Below are positions 24,488 through 34,469 of a DNA stretch of 64,000 nt, one piece after another; the first letter of the stretch is position 1, and the number at the start of each line of letters is the position of its first letter. A program made the translations under genes and the position numbers. The DNA lies in NCBI RefSeq assembly GCF_029024305.1, contig NZ_CP118974.1, positions 806,001 to 870,000 of the forward strand, written 5' to 3'. Below the pieces are notes generated by a model. The model saw nothing but the letters and a program-made list of their open reading frames with translations, was not told the DNA's origin and made no database searches. Origin of the DNA: Mammaliicoccus vitulinus (GTDB taxonomy: Bacteria > Bacillota > Bacilli > Staphylococcales > Staphylococcaceae).

Positions 24488-25061
24488 TTATAAACCCCTC
24501 TTTCAATGCTTGATCTAGTATTTTAAGTCCGTAGTCACCACTTTTTTCAGGGTGGAATTGAATACCTATAATATTTTTTTGCTGAACAATTGCTGTTATC
24601 GGCTGACCATAATCAGCAGTTGCTACTATAGGTAAGTCAGTTGTCACATGATATGAATGTATAAAGTAAACATCACCATCTAAAAGTGGATGTTTGCTTT
24701 GCAAAGTGTTCCATCCTAAATGTGGAACAGGATAGGGGCTTTCTATAGGTACGACATTACCTTCAAGAAGACAGAGACCTTTAGCAGAACCTTCCTCACT
24801 AAATTCAAATAGAACTTGCATCCCTAAACATATTCCGATAATTCTATGTGTATCTTTTATTTCGTAGAGAACATTATCTAAACCACTTTTTTGTAATTGT
24901 TCCATTGCATCTTTGAAATGGCCGACACCAGGCAATACGACATGCGTACTGTTTTTTATTGTTGTTTCGTCGGATGTTAATTTGGCTTCATAACCTAAAT
25001 GTAATAGGGCACGTTCAATATTTTTAATATTGCCTAATCCGTAATCAATAATTGCAATCAT
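24480..25061 (-). CDS. hisH: HisH, glutamine amidotransferase subunit
   Basis: A 193-residue class I amidotransferase. Triad: Cys in [11 protein letters not shown] (about 77-87), His in [10 protein letters not shown] (about 172-181) and the adjacent Glu. It supplies ammonia to HisF. Start ATG overlaps the hisB stop by one base. Confidence 0.96.
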   Translation of the reverse strand: MIAIIDYGLGNIKNIERALLHLGYEAKLTSDETTIKNSTHVVLPGVGHFKDAMEQLQKSGLDNVLYEIKDTHRIIGICLGMQVLFEFSEEGSAKGLCLLEGNVVPIESPYPVPHLGWNTLQSKHPLLDGDVYFIHSYHVTTDLPIVATADYGQPITAIVQQKNIIGIQFHPEKSGDYGLKILDQALKEGFIND

Positions 25062-25639
25062 TATTCAATCACACCCTTAGATGATGGAATACGATCGAAA
25101 TCATCTTTGCTTAAAGCGATTTTCAAACTTCTTGCGAAAGCTTTAAAGATTGCTTCGATTTCATGGTGTGTGTTTCCACCTCTAATTAAATCTATATGCG
25201 TTGTTAATCTAGCATTAATGACAAGTGCTCTAAAGAATTCTTCTACAAGTTCAGTATCAAATGAGCCTACTTTTTCACGAGAAAATGTTGCATTAAAAGA
25301 TAAGAATGGACGACCACTTATGTCTGTTACGACACGCGCTAACGTTTCATCCATTGGAATATAGAAAGAACCATATCTAGTAAAGGATTTTTTATCTTTA
25401 ATGGCTTCTAAAAGTAATTGACCGATCACTATGCCAATATCTTCAACTGTATGATGATCATCCACATCAGTATCTCCATCTACATCTATTTTTAAAGTGA
25501 TGCCACTATGGAAACTAAATAAAGTAAGCATATGATCTAAAAATCCTACGCCCGTATTGATTTGAGATGCTTCATCATTGAATTGTAATTGAATATTAAT
25601 ATCTGTTTCTTTAGTCGATCTTACTTTTTGATATGTCAT
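25061..25639 (-). CDS. hisB: HisB, imidazoleglycerol-phosphate dehydratase
   Basis: A 192-residue monofunctional dehydratase with GVGFLDHML, DDHHTVEDIGI and THHEIEAIFKAFARSL metal-binding histidine motifs, the two half-repeats of the family. There is no histidinol-phosphatase domain, so that step must be done by a PHP-type enzyme encoded elsewhere. Start overlaps hisC by 29 bases, with GGAGAG upstream. Confidence 0.96.
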   Translation of the reverse strand: MTYQKVRSTKETDINIQLQFNDEASQINTGVGFLDHMLTLFSFHSGITLKIDVDGDTDVDDHHTVEDIGIVIGQLLLEAIKDKKSFTRYGSFYIPMDETLARVVTDISGRPFLSFNATFSREKVGSFDTELVEEFFRALVINARLTTHIDLIRGGNTHHEIEAIFKAFARSLKIALSKDDFDRIPSSKGVIE

Positions 25640-26621
25640 ATTTTTCTCTCCATTCCTTCACTATTTTCTCAAGTTCTTCTAGTTGTGTTTCAGTTGCTAT
25701 AGAATAACGTACAGTTTGATTCATGTTCGGTTCGTCATAAAATCTAGGTAAAAATCCATTGTCATGTATAAATCGACCTAAATCTGGAGCTAATTCACCG
25801 TATGTCAAAACGAAATTAGTTTTCGATGGGATGACATGAATAATGTCACTCACATTGTTTTTGAATATGTTTCTTAGGTTTTCACATAAATGTCTTTGTC
25901 GGTCTAATAGCGATGTTACATAGCTTTTATCATTAAATAATGCTGTTGCTATTTTTAAAGTTAACGTATTTAAAGGATAAGGGTGTGCAATACTATTTAA
26001 AGTTTGGATCGTTTTGGCAGTGGAAATCACAATACCAACGCGTAATCCAGCAAGCGCAAATGCCTTACTTAAAGTTCTCATTTGTATGATATGATCTTGC
26101 ATTTCAATTTCATATGAATCGCCGAAATCTAAATATGCTTCGTCGATAACGAAGTATCCACCGATTTCTTTCATTAATTCAGAAATTTCTTCTAAAAATT
26201 CTTTAGGGTATTGGATACCTGACGGATTATGTGGCACACTCATTATAAAAAATGCTGGCTTGATACGTCGTATTTCATGTTTAATTTTTTCAATTGAAAA
26301 TGTGTAATCTGATTCAGCATCTACATAATGAATAGGGCGATTAATTTGTTGTGCATATGCTGTATACATGAAGAAATCGGGATTTAATGTTAGTACAGGT
26401 CCTTCAGGTAAAGCAATCATACATTTTTGAATCCATTCGTCTGAACCATTAGCTGCTGAAACTTGATTAGGTGACAACTGATAATAATGAGCATATGCAT
26501 TTATAAATGCGTCATATTCTTCATCAGGATAAAAGTTAAAATCTGAATTGGATATAATGTCTTTCAAAATTGTTGTATCCATAGCAGGTATTGGACTTTC
26601 ATTTTTATTAATTCTAATCAT
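25611..26621 (-). CDS. hisC: HisC, histidinol-phosphate aminotransferase
   Basis: A 336-residue PLP aminotransferase (slightly short for the family) with RINKNESP, NGSDEWI, VPHNPSGIQYP, DEAYLDFGD and the PLP lysine in MRTLSKAFALAGLRVG. It converts imidazole acetol phosphate to histidinol phosphate. AAGGAGTCG precedes the ATG, 3 bases after the hisD stop. Confidence 0.95.
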   Translation of the reverse strand: MIRINKNESPIPAMDTTILKDIISNSDFNFYPDEEYDAFINAYAHYYQLSPNQVSAANGSDEWIQKCMIALPEGPVLTLNPDFFMYTAYAQQINRPIHYVDAESDYTFSIEKIKHEIRRIKPAFFIMSVPHNPSGIQYPKEFLEEISELMKEIGGYFVIDEAYLDFGDSYEIEMQDHIIQMRTLSKAFALAGLRVGIVISTAKTIQTLNSIAHPYPLNTLTLKIATALFNDKSYVTSLLDRQRHLCENLRNIFKNNVSDIIHVIPSKTNFVLTYGELAPDLGRFIHDNGFLPRFYDEPNMNQTVRYSIATETQLEELEKIVKEWREKYDISKSKID

Positions 26622-26624
26622 AGT

Positions 26625-27881
26625 TTACGACTCCTTGTTGTTAGTTAGTCTTACTTCTAATGATTGTTTATGTTGATATAAACCTTCTTCTTCAGCCAAT
26701 GCAATCGCGCTCGGAGCAATTTCTCGATACGCGTGTTCGTCAAGATGAATAACAGAATGGCTTGTTAAGAAATCATTAACTGTAAGGCCGTTTGAAAATC
26801 TTGCTGTTTGATCAGTTGGTAATACGTGGCTTGGACCTGCAGCATAATCCCCAATTGCTTCAGGTGAGTATTGTCCTAAAAACATTGCGCCAACATATTT
26901 GATCTTTCCAACGTATATACTAGGTTCCGCCGTTTGAATTGATAAATGTTCTGGTGCAATATAATTTATGACATCAATCGTTTCATTAATATCAGCCGTT
27001 AAAATAGAGTAGTGATAATTTTTAATACTCTTTTCAATAATATTTTTTCTCGGTGCTTGATCAATCGCTTGTTGCAGCTTTTGACTTACTTTCGTTAAGA
27101 ATGACTGGTCAGTTGATAATAGGAAAGTTCGGGCTTGTTCATCATGTTCTGCCTGAGCTAAAATATCTTGAATAATATAATCTACATTTGAATGTTCATC
27201 TGCAATTAATGCAATTTCGCTTGGACCAGCAATTTGGTCAATACCCACAACTCCATAAAGTAATTGCTTACTAAGAGATACAAACTGATTACCAGGACCA
27301 ACTATTTTATCAACTTTAGGTATAGATTCAGTACCGTATGCAAGTGCAGCAATACTTTGAGCGCCGCCAACTTGGAATACACGATTAACACCCGTTATAT
27401 GACAAGCAGCTAATATAGCAGGATCAATACCGTCTTTTTGTGGTGGGGTAACGACAATGATTTCTTTAACATTGGCTACTTTTGCAAGTGTAGCTGTCAT
27501 TAAAACTGTTGAAGGATAGCTGGCTTTACCACCAGGAACATAAATACCAACTTTTTCAATAGGGTGATAAAGTTGATAAGTTTGCCCAGTTGTTACATTG
27601 TCATGTTTTATTTTTTGTTGGAAATTTTTAATTTGTTCGTGACTTTTTTCGAGTGCAGACTTTAGTTCATCAGAAATAAGGTTAATACTATTCTTGATTT
27701 CTTGTTGTGGCACTTCTAGTTGATCTAAATCAACATTGTCGAACTTTTGATTATATTTAAAAATTGCATGATCTTTATTTTCTTTTACATCTTGAATAAT
27801 ATTTTTAACACTTTCTGTATTACGATCATCAGTCTGTCTGTCTTGTTCAAATTGCTCAATAAATTGTGTTTTAGATAGCAT
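26625..27881 (-). CDS. hisD: HisD, histidinol dehydrogenase
   Basis: A 418-residue zinc enzyme with YVPGGKASYPSTVLM, VDKIVGPGNQFV, DQIAGPSEIALIAD, DILAQAEHDEQA (zinc and catalytic Glu/His region), APEHLS and GPSHVLPT. It oxidises histidinol to histidine in two NAD-dependent steps. The start is MLSKTQ at 27881, with GGGGTG upstream, 11 bases inside hisG; the longer frame is rejected. Confidence 0.96.
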   Translation of the reverse strand: MLSKTQFIEQFEQDRQTDDRNTESVKNIIQDVKENKDHAIFKYNQKFDNVDLDQLEVPQQEIKNSINLISDELKSALEKSHEQIKNFQQKIKHDNVTTGQTYQLYHPIEKVGIYVPGGKASYPSTVLMTATLAKVANVKEIIVVTPPQKDGIDPAILAACHITGVNRVFQVGGAQSIAALAYGTESIPKVDKIVGPGNQFVSLSKQLLYGVVGIDQIAGPSEIALIADEHSNVDYIIQDILAQAEHDEQARTFLLSTDQSFLTKVSQKLQQAIDQAPRKNIIEKSIKNYHYSILTADINETIDVINYIAPEHLSIQTAEPSIYVGKIKYVGAMFLGQYSPEAIGDYAAGPSHVLPTDQTARFSNGLTVNDFLTSHSVIHLDEHAYREIAPSAIALAEEEGLYQHKQSLEVRLTNNKES

Positions 27882-28488
27882 TAATAGACACCCCAATTTC
27901 TTCTATAAATGATTCAATAACATTAGATTTACTAAAGAAAGCATGTTTGTTTGTAATTAACTTTGCATTTATATCTCCGATAGATTCTTTCTCTACAAGT
28001 CCATTAGATTTTAATGTTGTACCCGTTTGGACAATATCTACTATCGCATCAACCATGTTAACGACAGCAGCTAATTCTACAGAACCTGATAGCGGGATGA
28101 TTGAAACATCTTGTCCTTTATTTTTAAAATAAGCTTTAGTTGTTTTAACATAAGTTGTAGCAATTTTGTTGTATTCAGTAACATCTGGTTTGCTCGCAAC
28201 TGCAAAATGACAAAATCCGAAAGGTAAATCAACTAAATTGTTAACGTTGAGTTTATCTTTTTCATCAAGTACGTCACTACCAGTTATACCGATATCAGCA
28301 ATGCCTTGTTCAACATAAGTTGGTACATCATTACCTTTAACTAAAATAAATCTTACATTTTCAACTTGAATTTGTAGTTTGCGTTCTCTTTTATTTAGAG
28401 CTTCTGCCCATTTTGAATTTCCATTCGAGTCAATAAATTTAATAAAATCTTTTAATAGACGACCTTTACTAAGCGCTACTGTTAACAT
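27871..28488 (-). CDS. hisG: HisG, ATP phosphoribosyltransferase, short form
   Basis: A 205-residue catalytic subunit with ALSKGRLL, DIGITGSDVL, VDIVQTGTTLKSNGL (PRPP loop). It lacks the C-terminal regulatory domain of long HisG, which fits the presence of hisZ directly upstream. It commits ATP and PRPP to histidine and should be feedback-controlled through HisZ. AGGAGGTC precedes the ATG. Confidence 0.96.
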   Translation of the reverse strand: MLTVALSKGRLLKDFIKFIDSNGNSKWAEALNKRERKLQIQVENVRFILVKGNDVPTYVEQGIADIGITGSDVLDEKDKLNVNNLVDLPFGFCHFAVASKPDVTEYNKIATTYVKTTKAYFKNKGQDVSIIPLSGSVELAAVVNMVDAIVDIVQTGTTLKSNGLVEKESIGDINAKLITNKHAFFSKSNVIESFIEEIGVSINAI

Positions 28489-28497
28489 AATGACCTC

Positions 28498-29328
28498 CTA
28501 ATTTAATTGGATACCGAATCCGAATCCTTCTAAAGTGCCATTATAATGACCACCTGAAGCAATAGGGTTGCGATTGTTATTTTGATAAAGCTGTATAAAA
28601 CTACCAACGTAATATGATTTTGGTGGCATTGTTGTAATATCTAAATGAATATGGTTAATGCCGGACTCTTCAAGTGCAGCTTTCCAATATAGTAATGATT
28701 TATATGTCGGATGTTCAGTATCAGCAATTGTTGTTATGAAATCCAATTGTTGATGTGTAGGTGTTTTTAGTAGTTGAACTAAAGTATGGTTTTGCGTGAG
28801 CAATTTAGAAATTTTTGAAATGTTTCTTTCACTAATTGCTTGGAATAATTCTTCTGTTTGTTCCTCTTTAGGTAATAAAAGGTCAAATAGTTGATAATGT
28901 CCGATAACAGCAAAATCAACATTAAGCTCAAGTTCGTTTTGAATGAAATCATGAATATATTGATAACATTGCAACATATCGTTTCTATTAGGATTAAATA
29001 TCTCGACACCTAAGTTAGTATATATTTGTTCATTAATTGAAATAGGACCAGCGTATGTAACGCGCGAAGCTTTTAAATGATATTCACGACTGTAATGTTG
29101 AATTTGATCAGTCCAATCATTTCTTAAACTATAAAAAGCATCACCATTTTTCCAAATACTTCTCGTATCAAGACTGTTTAAATCATCTTGATTCAATTGT
29201 TTCCATTGTAATTTTTCAATGAAGTTCATATCGATAACTTCAAAATCTTTAGCGCTAAAATATTTTAAGAAACTAAGTTCCTTTTCTTTCTTATTAATTA
29301 CATCATCTCTATATTTTACATAATCCAT
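28498..29328 (-). CDS. hisZ: HisZ, ATP phosphoribosyltransferase regulatory subunit
   Basis: A 276-residue class II aminoacyl-tRNA synthetase-like protein without an anticodon-binding domain, the form of HisZ that partners short HisG. RSIWKNGDAFYSLRNDWTDQIQHYS resembles motif 2 and IASGGHYNGTLEGFGFGIQLN motif 3. The sequence is shorter and more divergent than typical HisZ (about 390 residues in some species), but the position as first gene of the operon supports it. GAGG precedes the ATG. Confidence 0.88.
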   Translation of the reverse strand: MDYVKYRDDVINKKEKELSFLKYFSAKDFEVIDMNFIEKLQWKQLNQDDLNSLDTRSIWKNGDAFYSLRNDWTDQIQHYSREYHLKASRVTYAGPISINEQIYTNLGVEIFNPNRNDMLQCYQYIHDFIQNELELNVDFAVIGHYQLFDLLLPKEEQTEELFQAISERNISKISKLLTQNHTLVQLLKTPTHQQLDFITTIADTEHPTYKSLLYWKAALEESGINHIHLDITTMPPKSYYVGSFIQLYQNNNRNPIASGGHYNGTLEGFGFGIQLN

Positions 29329-29387
29329 ATTATAAACCTCGCTTTTACTCTCTACCGAGTTAAAGTATTTATTTAATTATAAGTGAT

Positions 29388-29416
29388 ACTATAACACGCT
29401 TAAAGAAACTTATCAA
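29388..29416 (-). promoter_or_regulatory. his operon promoter
   Basis: On the minus strand TTGATA (29411-29416) and TATAGT (29388-29393) are separated by exactly 17 bases. The resulting leader is about 50-55 nt and too short for a T-box. A small CTCGGTAGAG hairpin is all that is seen. Confidence 0.78.
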
Positions 29417-29485
29417 TTGAAAGTTCTGAATATTTAAATTATCAAACAATTGGATGTAAAGCACAAGTGATAGGGGGTGAAGAAG

Positions 29486-29515
29486 ATGCAAAAGCTTTTT
29501 AATTTAAAGAAATAA
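29486..29515 (+). CDS. Possible mini-ORF, nine residues
   Basis: MQKLFNLKK follows TAGGGGGTGA at good spacing, in the divergent region between hisZ and the palindromic module. Strong ribosome site but tiny product; it may be chance, a leader peptide or the remains of a longer gene. Confidence 0.2.
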   Translation: MQKLFNLKK

Positions 29516-29548
29516 AGATTCTGGGATATAAATGTCCTAAACTATAAT

Positions 29549-29642
29549 GATTTTGTAACGTGCATGCTTGCCTGGGGGTATGGCTCGAGCCTGTAGTCTC
29601 TCACACATACTATTCCCTCGGGCGTCAGCACTTTACAAAATC
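29549..29642. repeat. Palindromic intergenic element, copy 3 (full, inverted)
   Basis: GATTTTGTAACGTGC and GCACTTTACAAAATC arms, with CCTGGGGGTATG and ATACTATTCCCTCGGG inner arms; opposite in orientation to copies 1, 2 and 4-6, as shown by CTCGAGCCTGTAGTCTC in the centre. Confidence 0.93.
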
Positions 29643-29650
29643 AGAAATAT

Positions 29651-29697
29651 AAAATCACCCAATCCGAAAATAATTCCAACGGATTGGGTGATTTATT
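29651..29697. terminator. Hairpin, AATCACCCAATCCG type (second copy)
   Basis: AAATCACCCAATCCG and CGGATTGGGTGATTT, near-identical to the hairpin at 2181. It again sits right after a palindromic element, here without an obvious upstream gene on the plus strand. Confidence 0.8.
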
Positions 29698-29789
29698 TTA
29701 AGTTGAGATTTATGTCCCAGAATATGTACTGAACCCTAAAATATGAACTTTTTTAGTAAACTATTTGAATGAAACATGTAAAAAAGACA

Positions 29790-29823
29790 AAAAAATAAAC
29801 CAAACGTTTGTCAGCGTTTGGTT
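29790..29823 (-). terminator. MFS transporter gene terminator
   Basis: AACCAAACG and CGTTTGGTT form a 9-base stem; the minus strand continues into TTATTTTTTTG. It lies 11 bases past the stop of the MFS gene. Confidence 0.88.
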
Positions 29824-29833
29824 AGTTCGTCAT

Positions 29834-31000
29834 TTATTCTACTTGCTGTGGTGTTTTATGCACTAAGAGTAATAGGAATACAATAAATACAAATGCTGCA
29901 ATCATTGTAAAGAATATCGTGCCGTCTGATAGTTGAATAATGGTTCCACCTAGCATTGGTCCAATCATGCTACCTACACTAAACGACATGGCGATCATTA
30001 AATTTCCTGCCGGTAAATTATGTTTTGGTGTTAAGTCTGTCATAAAACTTACACCTAAACCATAAAATGATCCGGTAAAGAGTCCTGCTACTAAAAATAA
30101 GGCCATCATTACAAAGGTAGTCGTTGGTAAAAAGTCGCCTAACATGAAAATGATGCTACCTATTAAGGTTAAAAATGTTAATACTTTTTTTCTACCGTGT
30201 ATATCGCTAAACATACCTATTGGTACTTGGAATAGTATTGCACCTAAACTAAATGCTGGTAATATGAGCGTGATACTTGTTACATCCAGTCCATTTCTCA
30301 AACCAAAAATTGGAAAGTTACTATGCAGTCCGGCTTCAAATAATCCATATAGTAATGGAAACATGAAAGCTATCCAAGAAGTTTTTATAACATCACCGAA
30401 GTTTCTCAATGTATTGATCATATTGATTGGTCGTACATTCGATGAAGGAAATTCATTATGAATTAACAATACTAATGAAATAGTTATAATAGAGAGAATT
30501 GCTGAAATTATAAATGGCAATATTTCTGATACATCAACGAGTTTAGCTAATAACGGTCCAAGCATAAATCCTGCCGAGAAACTGAATCCGTATACTGAAA
30601 TGGTTCTGCCTAGTTTATCTTTTGGTGTAATGTGTGTTAACCATGTTTGTGTACTAAAATGTAACATGTTATCACCAACACCAATTAGTAGCCTTAAAAT
30701 AAACCATATGGATAAAGTTTTTAATGTAGGGAATAACAATAGTGATAACGCAACAATTGCACCGCCGATTAAAATCATATATTTAAATCCGGATTTGCGT
30801 ACGAGACCTTCAATAAAGAAGGAAGAAAGAAATACACCAATGTATAGTGATATTGCATGTATACCGCTTAAGGAACTTGAAATACCGTTACGTTCAAATA
30901 TTACTGAGATTAATGGTAAAAGCATTCCTTGTGAGAAACCAGAGACAGCCACAATAATTGAAAGTATAATAAATAATTTTTTGAATGAAGAATTTTTCAT
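29834..31000 (-). CDS. Major facilitator superfamily transporter
   Basis: A 388-residue, 12-helix MFS protein. Loop 2-3 motif is GLVRKSGFKYMILIGG; LLIGVGDNMLHFSTQTWLTHITPKDKLGRTISVYG fits helix 4 to loop 4-5; DIHGRKKVLTF is the second-half loop 8-9 motif. Best read as a drug or metabolite efflux carrier of the YfkF/YcaD kind; substrate unknown. Single gene between two divergent or convergent units, with the promoter shared region 31001-31144 facing pncB. Confidence 0.88.
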   Translation of the reverse strand: MKNSSFKKLFIILSIIVAVSGFSQGMLLPLISVIFERNGISSSLSGIHAISLYIGVFLSSFFIEGLVRKSGFKYMILIGGAIVALSLLLFPTLKTLSIWFILRLLIGVGDNMLHFSTQTWLTHITPKDKLGRTISVYGFSFSAGFMLGPLLAKLVDVSEILPFIISAILSIITISLVLLIHNEFPSSNVRPINMINTLRNFGDVIKTSWIAFMFPLLYGLFEAGLHSNFPIFGLRNGLDVTSITLILPAFSLGAILFQVPIGMFSDIHGRKKVLTFLTLIGSIIFMLGDFLPTTTFVMMALFLVAGLFTGSFYGLGVSFMTDLTPKHNLPAGNLMIAMSFSVGSMIGPMLGGTIIQLSDGTIFFTMIAAFVFIVFLLLLVHKTPQQVE

Positions 31001-31144
31001 TTGTTAGCCTCCCACCAAATTTTGCATCTTTAGTATTTTATCACAGAGGTAAATGACTTGATATATTTAAGTTGATTTTTAAAATTAATTTTAAAAAGTA
31101 TGATAAAATAATATAAAATTATATAACCTGAGGAGTATTGAATA

Positions 31145-32614
31145 ATGTATAAATACGAAGACGATAGTTTAATGTTACACACAGATTTATATCAAATCAA
31201 TATGGGCGAAACTTATTGGAATGATGGGATTCATGAACGTACAGCTATATTTGATTTATATTTTAGAAGTATGCCATTTAATAGTGGGTATGCTATTTTT
31301 AGTGGATTAGAAAGAATCGTACAATTTATAGAAAACTTCAAATTTACGGATACAGATATTGAGTATTTGAGAGAAGTTGGATATCAAGATGACTATTTAG
31401 ATTATTTAAAAGCTTTACGTTTTACAGGTAACATTAGAGGAATGAAAGAAGGGGAATTATGCTTTAATAATGAACCGCTTATTAGAGTTGAAGCACCGTT
31501 AATTCAAGCTCAACTTGTTGAGACCGCACTTTTAAATATCGTGAATTTCCAAACTTTAATTGCAACTAAAGCAAGTAGAATAAAGCAAGTCGTGCGCGAT
31601 GAAATCGTGATGGAATTTGGTACAAGAAGAGCTCAAGAAATGGATGCTGCAATATGGGGAGCTAGAGCAGCAGTCATTGGTGGTTTTGACTCAACGAGTA
31701 ATGTAAGAGCAGGTAAATTATTTGGTATTCCTATTTCAGGAACACATGCGCATTCAATGGTTCAAACGTATGATGATGAATATCTGGCTTTCAAAAAATA
31801 TGCTGAAAGACACAAAAATTGTGTGTTCTTAGTAGATACATTCCATACTCTAAAATCTGGGGTTCCTAATGCTATCAGAGTTGCGAAAGAATTAGGTGAC
31901 AAAATTAATTTTGTCGGTATACGTCTAGACTCAGGTGATATTGCGTATTTATCTAAAGAAGCGAGAAGAATGTTAGATGAAGCGGGATTAGAAGATGCTA
32001 AAATCTTTGCTTCAAATGATTTAGATGAAGAAACAATCACAAGTTTGAAAGCGCAAGGAGCAAAAGTGACTGCCTGGGGTGTTGGAACGAAACTTATTAC
32101 TGCATATGATCAACCAGCACTTGGTGCAGTTTATAAACTTGTGGCAATTGAAGATGAGAATGGTGAACTGTCTGACCGCATTAAAATTTCTAACAATGCT
32201 GAAAAAGTAACAACTCCTGGCAAAAAAAATGTCTACAGAATTATCAATACGAAGACGAATAAATCTGAAGGAGATTACATCACGTTAGAAAATGAAAAAC
32301 CGAACGAGGAAGAACGTTTAAAAATGTTCCATCCCGTGCATACTTATAAAATGAAATATATTAAAAACTTTAAAGCCGTTGATTTACATCACGATATCTT
32401 TACAAATGGAAAGCTTGTTTATACATTGCCAGGAATTAATGATATTAAGCAATTTGCTTTTGATAACCTTGATATATTATGGGAAGAAAACAAACGTTAT
32501 TTAAATCCAGAAGAGTATCCGGTAGACTTAAGTAAAGCTTGTTGGGATAATAAGAATAAGAAGATATTTGAAGTGGCAGAAAGAGTTGCAGACGCTATAA
32601 AGGATGTGGAGTAG
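31145..32614 (+). CDS. pncB: Nicotinate phosphoribosyltransferase
   Basis: A 489-residue NAPRTase: [62 protein letters not shown] with the phosphorylated active His, and the [14 protein letters not shown] phosphate site. It joins nicotinate to PRPP in the Preiss-Handler pathway. nadE follows after 2 bases, so the two are an operon, and the nicotinamidase at 18.2 kb would supply nicotinate. GAGGAG precedes the ATG. Confidence 0.97.
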   Translation: MYKYEDDSLMLHTDLYQINMGETYWNDGIHERTAIFDLYFRSMPFNSGYAIFSGLERIVQFIENFKFTDTDIEYLREVGYQDDYLDYLKALRFTGNIRGMKEGELCFNNEPLIRVEAPLIQAQLVETALLNIVNFQTLIATKASRIKQVVRDEIVMEFGTRRAQEMDAAIWGARAAVIGGFDSTSNVRAGKLFGIPISGTHAHSMVQTYDDEYLAFKKYAERHKNCVFLVDTFHTLKSGVPNAIRVAKELGDKINFVGIRLDSGDIAYLSKEARRMLDEAGLEDAKIFASNDLDEETITSLKAQGAKVTAWGVGTKLITAYDQPALGAVYKLVAIEDENGELSDRIKISNNAEKVTTPGKKNVYRIINTKTNKSEGDYITLENEKPNEEERLKMFHPVHTYKMKYIKNFKAVDLHHDIFTNGKLVYTLPGINDIKQFAFDNLDILWEENKRYLNPEEYPVDLSKACWDNKNKKIFEVAERVADAIKDVE

Positions 32615-32616
32615 TA

Positions 32617-33438
32617 ATGAGAGATTTACAATCAATCATAGTTAAAGAAATGAATGTAAAACAAAATATCGACCCTAAAAAAGAATATGAAGAAATTAAG
32701 CAATTTTTAAAAACTTATGTAAAAGCTCATAGTTTTGTAAAATCTTTAGTATTAGGTATTTCTGGTGGTCAAGATTCTACATTGCTTGGAAAAATAGCAC
32801 AGTTAACGGTGGATGAACTCAATGCAGAAGAAAATGGTGAATATCAATTTATTGCTGTGAGATTACCTTATGGCGAACAGTTTGATGAACAAGATACACA
32901 AGATGCGTTAGATTTTATTAATCCTAGCAAACGCATAACAGTTAATATCAAACCAGCTGTTCAAGCGAGTATACAATCGTTAAGTGAAGCGGGCATAGAA
33001 CTGACAGACTTCCAAAAAGGAAACGAAAAAGCTAGAGAACGTATGAAAGTTCAATATTCAATCGCTTCTGCACATAGTGGTATCGTATTAGGAACTGATC
33101 ATTCAGCAGAAAATATAACAGGGTTCTATACTAAGTTCGGTGATGGCGCTTGTGATATTGCACCTTTATTTGGCTTGAATAAGAGACAAGGTAAAGCCAT
33201 CTTGAAATATTTAGATGGACCAGATCATTTAATTAATAAAGTACCAACTGCTGATTTAGAAGAAGATAAACCAGCTCTACCTGATGAAGAAGCTTTAGGC
33301 GTAACATATGATTCGATTGATGACTTCTTAGAAGGTAAAAAAGTAAGTGAAAAAGATCAAGAAATTATTCAAAATCATTATGTAAGAAATGCACACAAAA
33401 GAGAAATGCCTTATACACGATATACATGGCCAAAATAA
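32617..33438 (+). CDS. nadE: NH3-dependent NAD synthetase
   Basis: A 273-residue NadE of the small ammonia-dependent type with the PP-loop [55 protein letters not shown] and the C-terminal [14 protein letters not shown]. It makes NAD from deamido-NAD and lacks a nitrilase domain. Tightly coupled to pncB. Confidence 0.97.
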   Translation: MRDLQSIIVKEMNVKQNIDPKKEYEEIKQFLKTYVKAHSFVKSLVLGISGGQDSTLLGKIAQLTVDELNAEENGEYQFIAVRLPYGEQFDEQDTQDALDFINPSKRITVNIKPAVQASIQSLSEAGIELTDFQKGNEKARERMKVQYSIASAHSGIVLGTDHSAENITGFYTKFGDGACDIAPLFGLNKRQGKAILKYLDGPDHLINKVPTADLEEDKPALPDEEALGVTYDSIDDFLEGKKVSEKDQEIIQNHYVRNAHKREMPYTRYTWPK

Positions 33439-33502
33439 TGCGTGACTTTCATAAGTTTCACTGATAAAATGATTCCAGTATTTTAATTAATGGAGGGGTT
33501 GC

Positions 33503-34072
33503 ATGTCAGCTATATTAGATAATCCGTGGCTAATGGTACTGTCTATATTTGTCATTAATATAGTATATGTATCTTGCTTAACAATGAGAACGATTTTAAC
33601 ACTAAAAGGATATCGATATATAGCCGCTACTGTAAGTGTACTTGAAGTAGTCGTTTATGTAATCGGGTTAGGTTTAGTAATAAATAGTCTTGATCAAATT
33701 CAAAATATTTTAGCTTATGCACTTGGTTTTGCAACAGGTATTATTGTAGGCATGAAGATAGAAGAGAAGATTGCATTAGGCTATATCGTCGTGAATGTTA
33801 CAACTGCGGAGTACGAAACAGATTTACCGAGAAAATTGAGAGACTTAGGATATGGTGTTACACATTATGTTGCTAAAGGTAGAGATGGAGATCGACTTGT
33901 TATGCAAATATTAACACCACGTAGATTTGAATTTAAGTTAATGGACACAATTAAACAATTAGATTCAAAAGCTTTTGTTATCGCGTATGAACCGAAGAAT
34001 ATCCATGGAGGATTCTGGGTTAAAGGCGTACGCAGTAAAAAATTAAAGGCGTATGATACTGATGAAGTTTAG
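33503..34072 (+). CDS. UPF0316 (DUF2179/DUF5698) membrane protein
   Basis: A 189-residue protein with three N-terminal membrane helices (about 8-30, 38-60, 65-85) and a cytosolic DUF2179 domain (about 110-180, with [24 protein letters not shown]-like strand-helix order). UPF0316 proteins may sense nucleotides or ions but have no defined role. AATGGAGGGG precedes the ATG. The downstream small NETI gene overlaps its end by 11 bases. Confidence 0.9.
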   Translation: MSAILDNPWLMVLSIFVINIVYVSCLTMRTILTLKGYRYIAATVSVLEVVVYVIGLGLVINSLDQIQNILAYALGFATGIIVGMKIEEKIALGYIVVNVTTAEYETDLPRKLRDLGYGVTHYVAKGRDGDRLVMQILTPRRFEFKLMDTIKQLDSKAFVIAYEPKNIHGGFWVKGVRSKKLKAYDTDEV

Positions 34073-34238
34073 AGTAGAAGAAAACGAAACGATAGAAATG
34101 TGTCTTAAAAGAATGAAAGATCAAGGTTACACACCTGTAAAAAGATTTGAGAAACCAGTGTTTATCGAAAAGAAAAACGGAGACATTGAAGTTCTTAAAC
34201 AAGAAATACAATTTGTAGGTAAAAAAATTCAAGAATGA
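34062..34238 (+). CDS. NETI-motif small protein
   Basis: A 58-residue protein beginning [19 protein letters not shown], containing the N-E-T-I motif that names this Firmicutes family. Soluble, with alternating charge. I chose ATG 34062 over 34053 because AAAGGCG lies at a workable distance and conserved family members start MKFRVEE. Overlaps the UPF0316 gene by 11 bases and is followed by a hairpin terminator. Function unknown. Confidence 0.8.
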   Translation: MKFRVEENETIEMCLKRMKDQGYTPVKRFEKPVFIEKKNGDIEVLKQEIQFVGKKIQE

Positions 34239-34273
34239 ATAATTAATGAACCTAGAATAAAATATCTAGATAT

Positions 34274-34314
34274 AAGCTGCCAATAAAGCGATGACTTTGT
34301 TGGTAGCTTTTTTT
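34274..34314 (+). terminator. Terminator after the NETI gene
   Basis: AAGCTGCCAATAAAG and CTTTGTTGGTAGCTT pair over about 14 bases, followed by TTTTTT. It recalls the AGACTGCC module in its TGCCAA and TTGG arms but is shorter. Confidence 0.9.
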
Positions 34315-34469
34315 ATACATAGTTTCTCTCATTGTTGTTCACAACAATCGTTATAAGATGAATTTTAGATTTATTTGTGACGATAAAAAATAAGTCATGT
34401 TATTTCTACTTTCAATTTATTACCGGACTGTTACAATATATAATGAAAGAGAAAGAAATTAAATATTCT

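Larger units (their letters stand above)
29518..29722. repeat. Nested inverted-repeat module around palindromic copy 3
   Basis: TTCTGGGATATAAAT at the left end pairs (one mismatch) with ATTTATGTCCCAGAA at the right. Inside are a full palindromic element in inverted orientation (29549-29642) and the AATCACCCAATCCG terminator hairpin. This looks like a complete, bounded unit of the repeat family. Confidence 0.8.

Noticed and set aside
29340-29420. T-box or riboswitch for the his operon
   Set aside because: The leader is only about 50-55 nt and lacks the T-box sequence and specifier loop.
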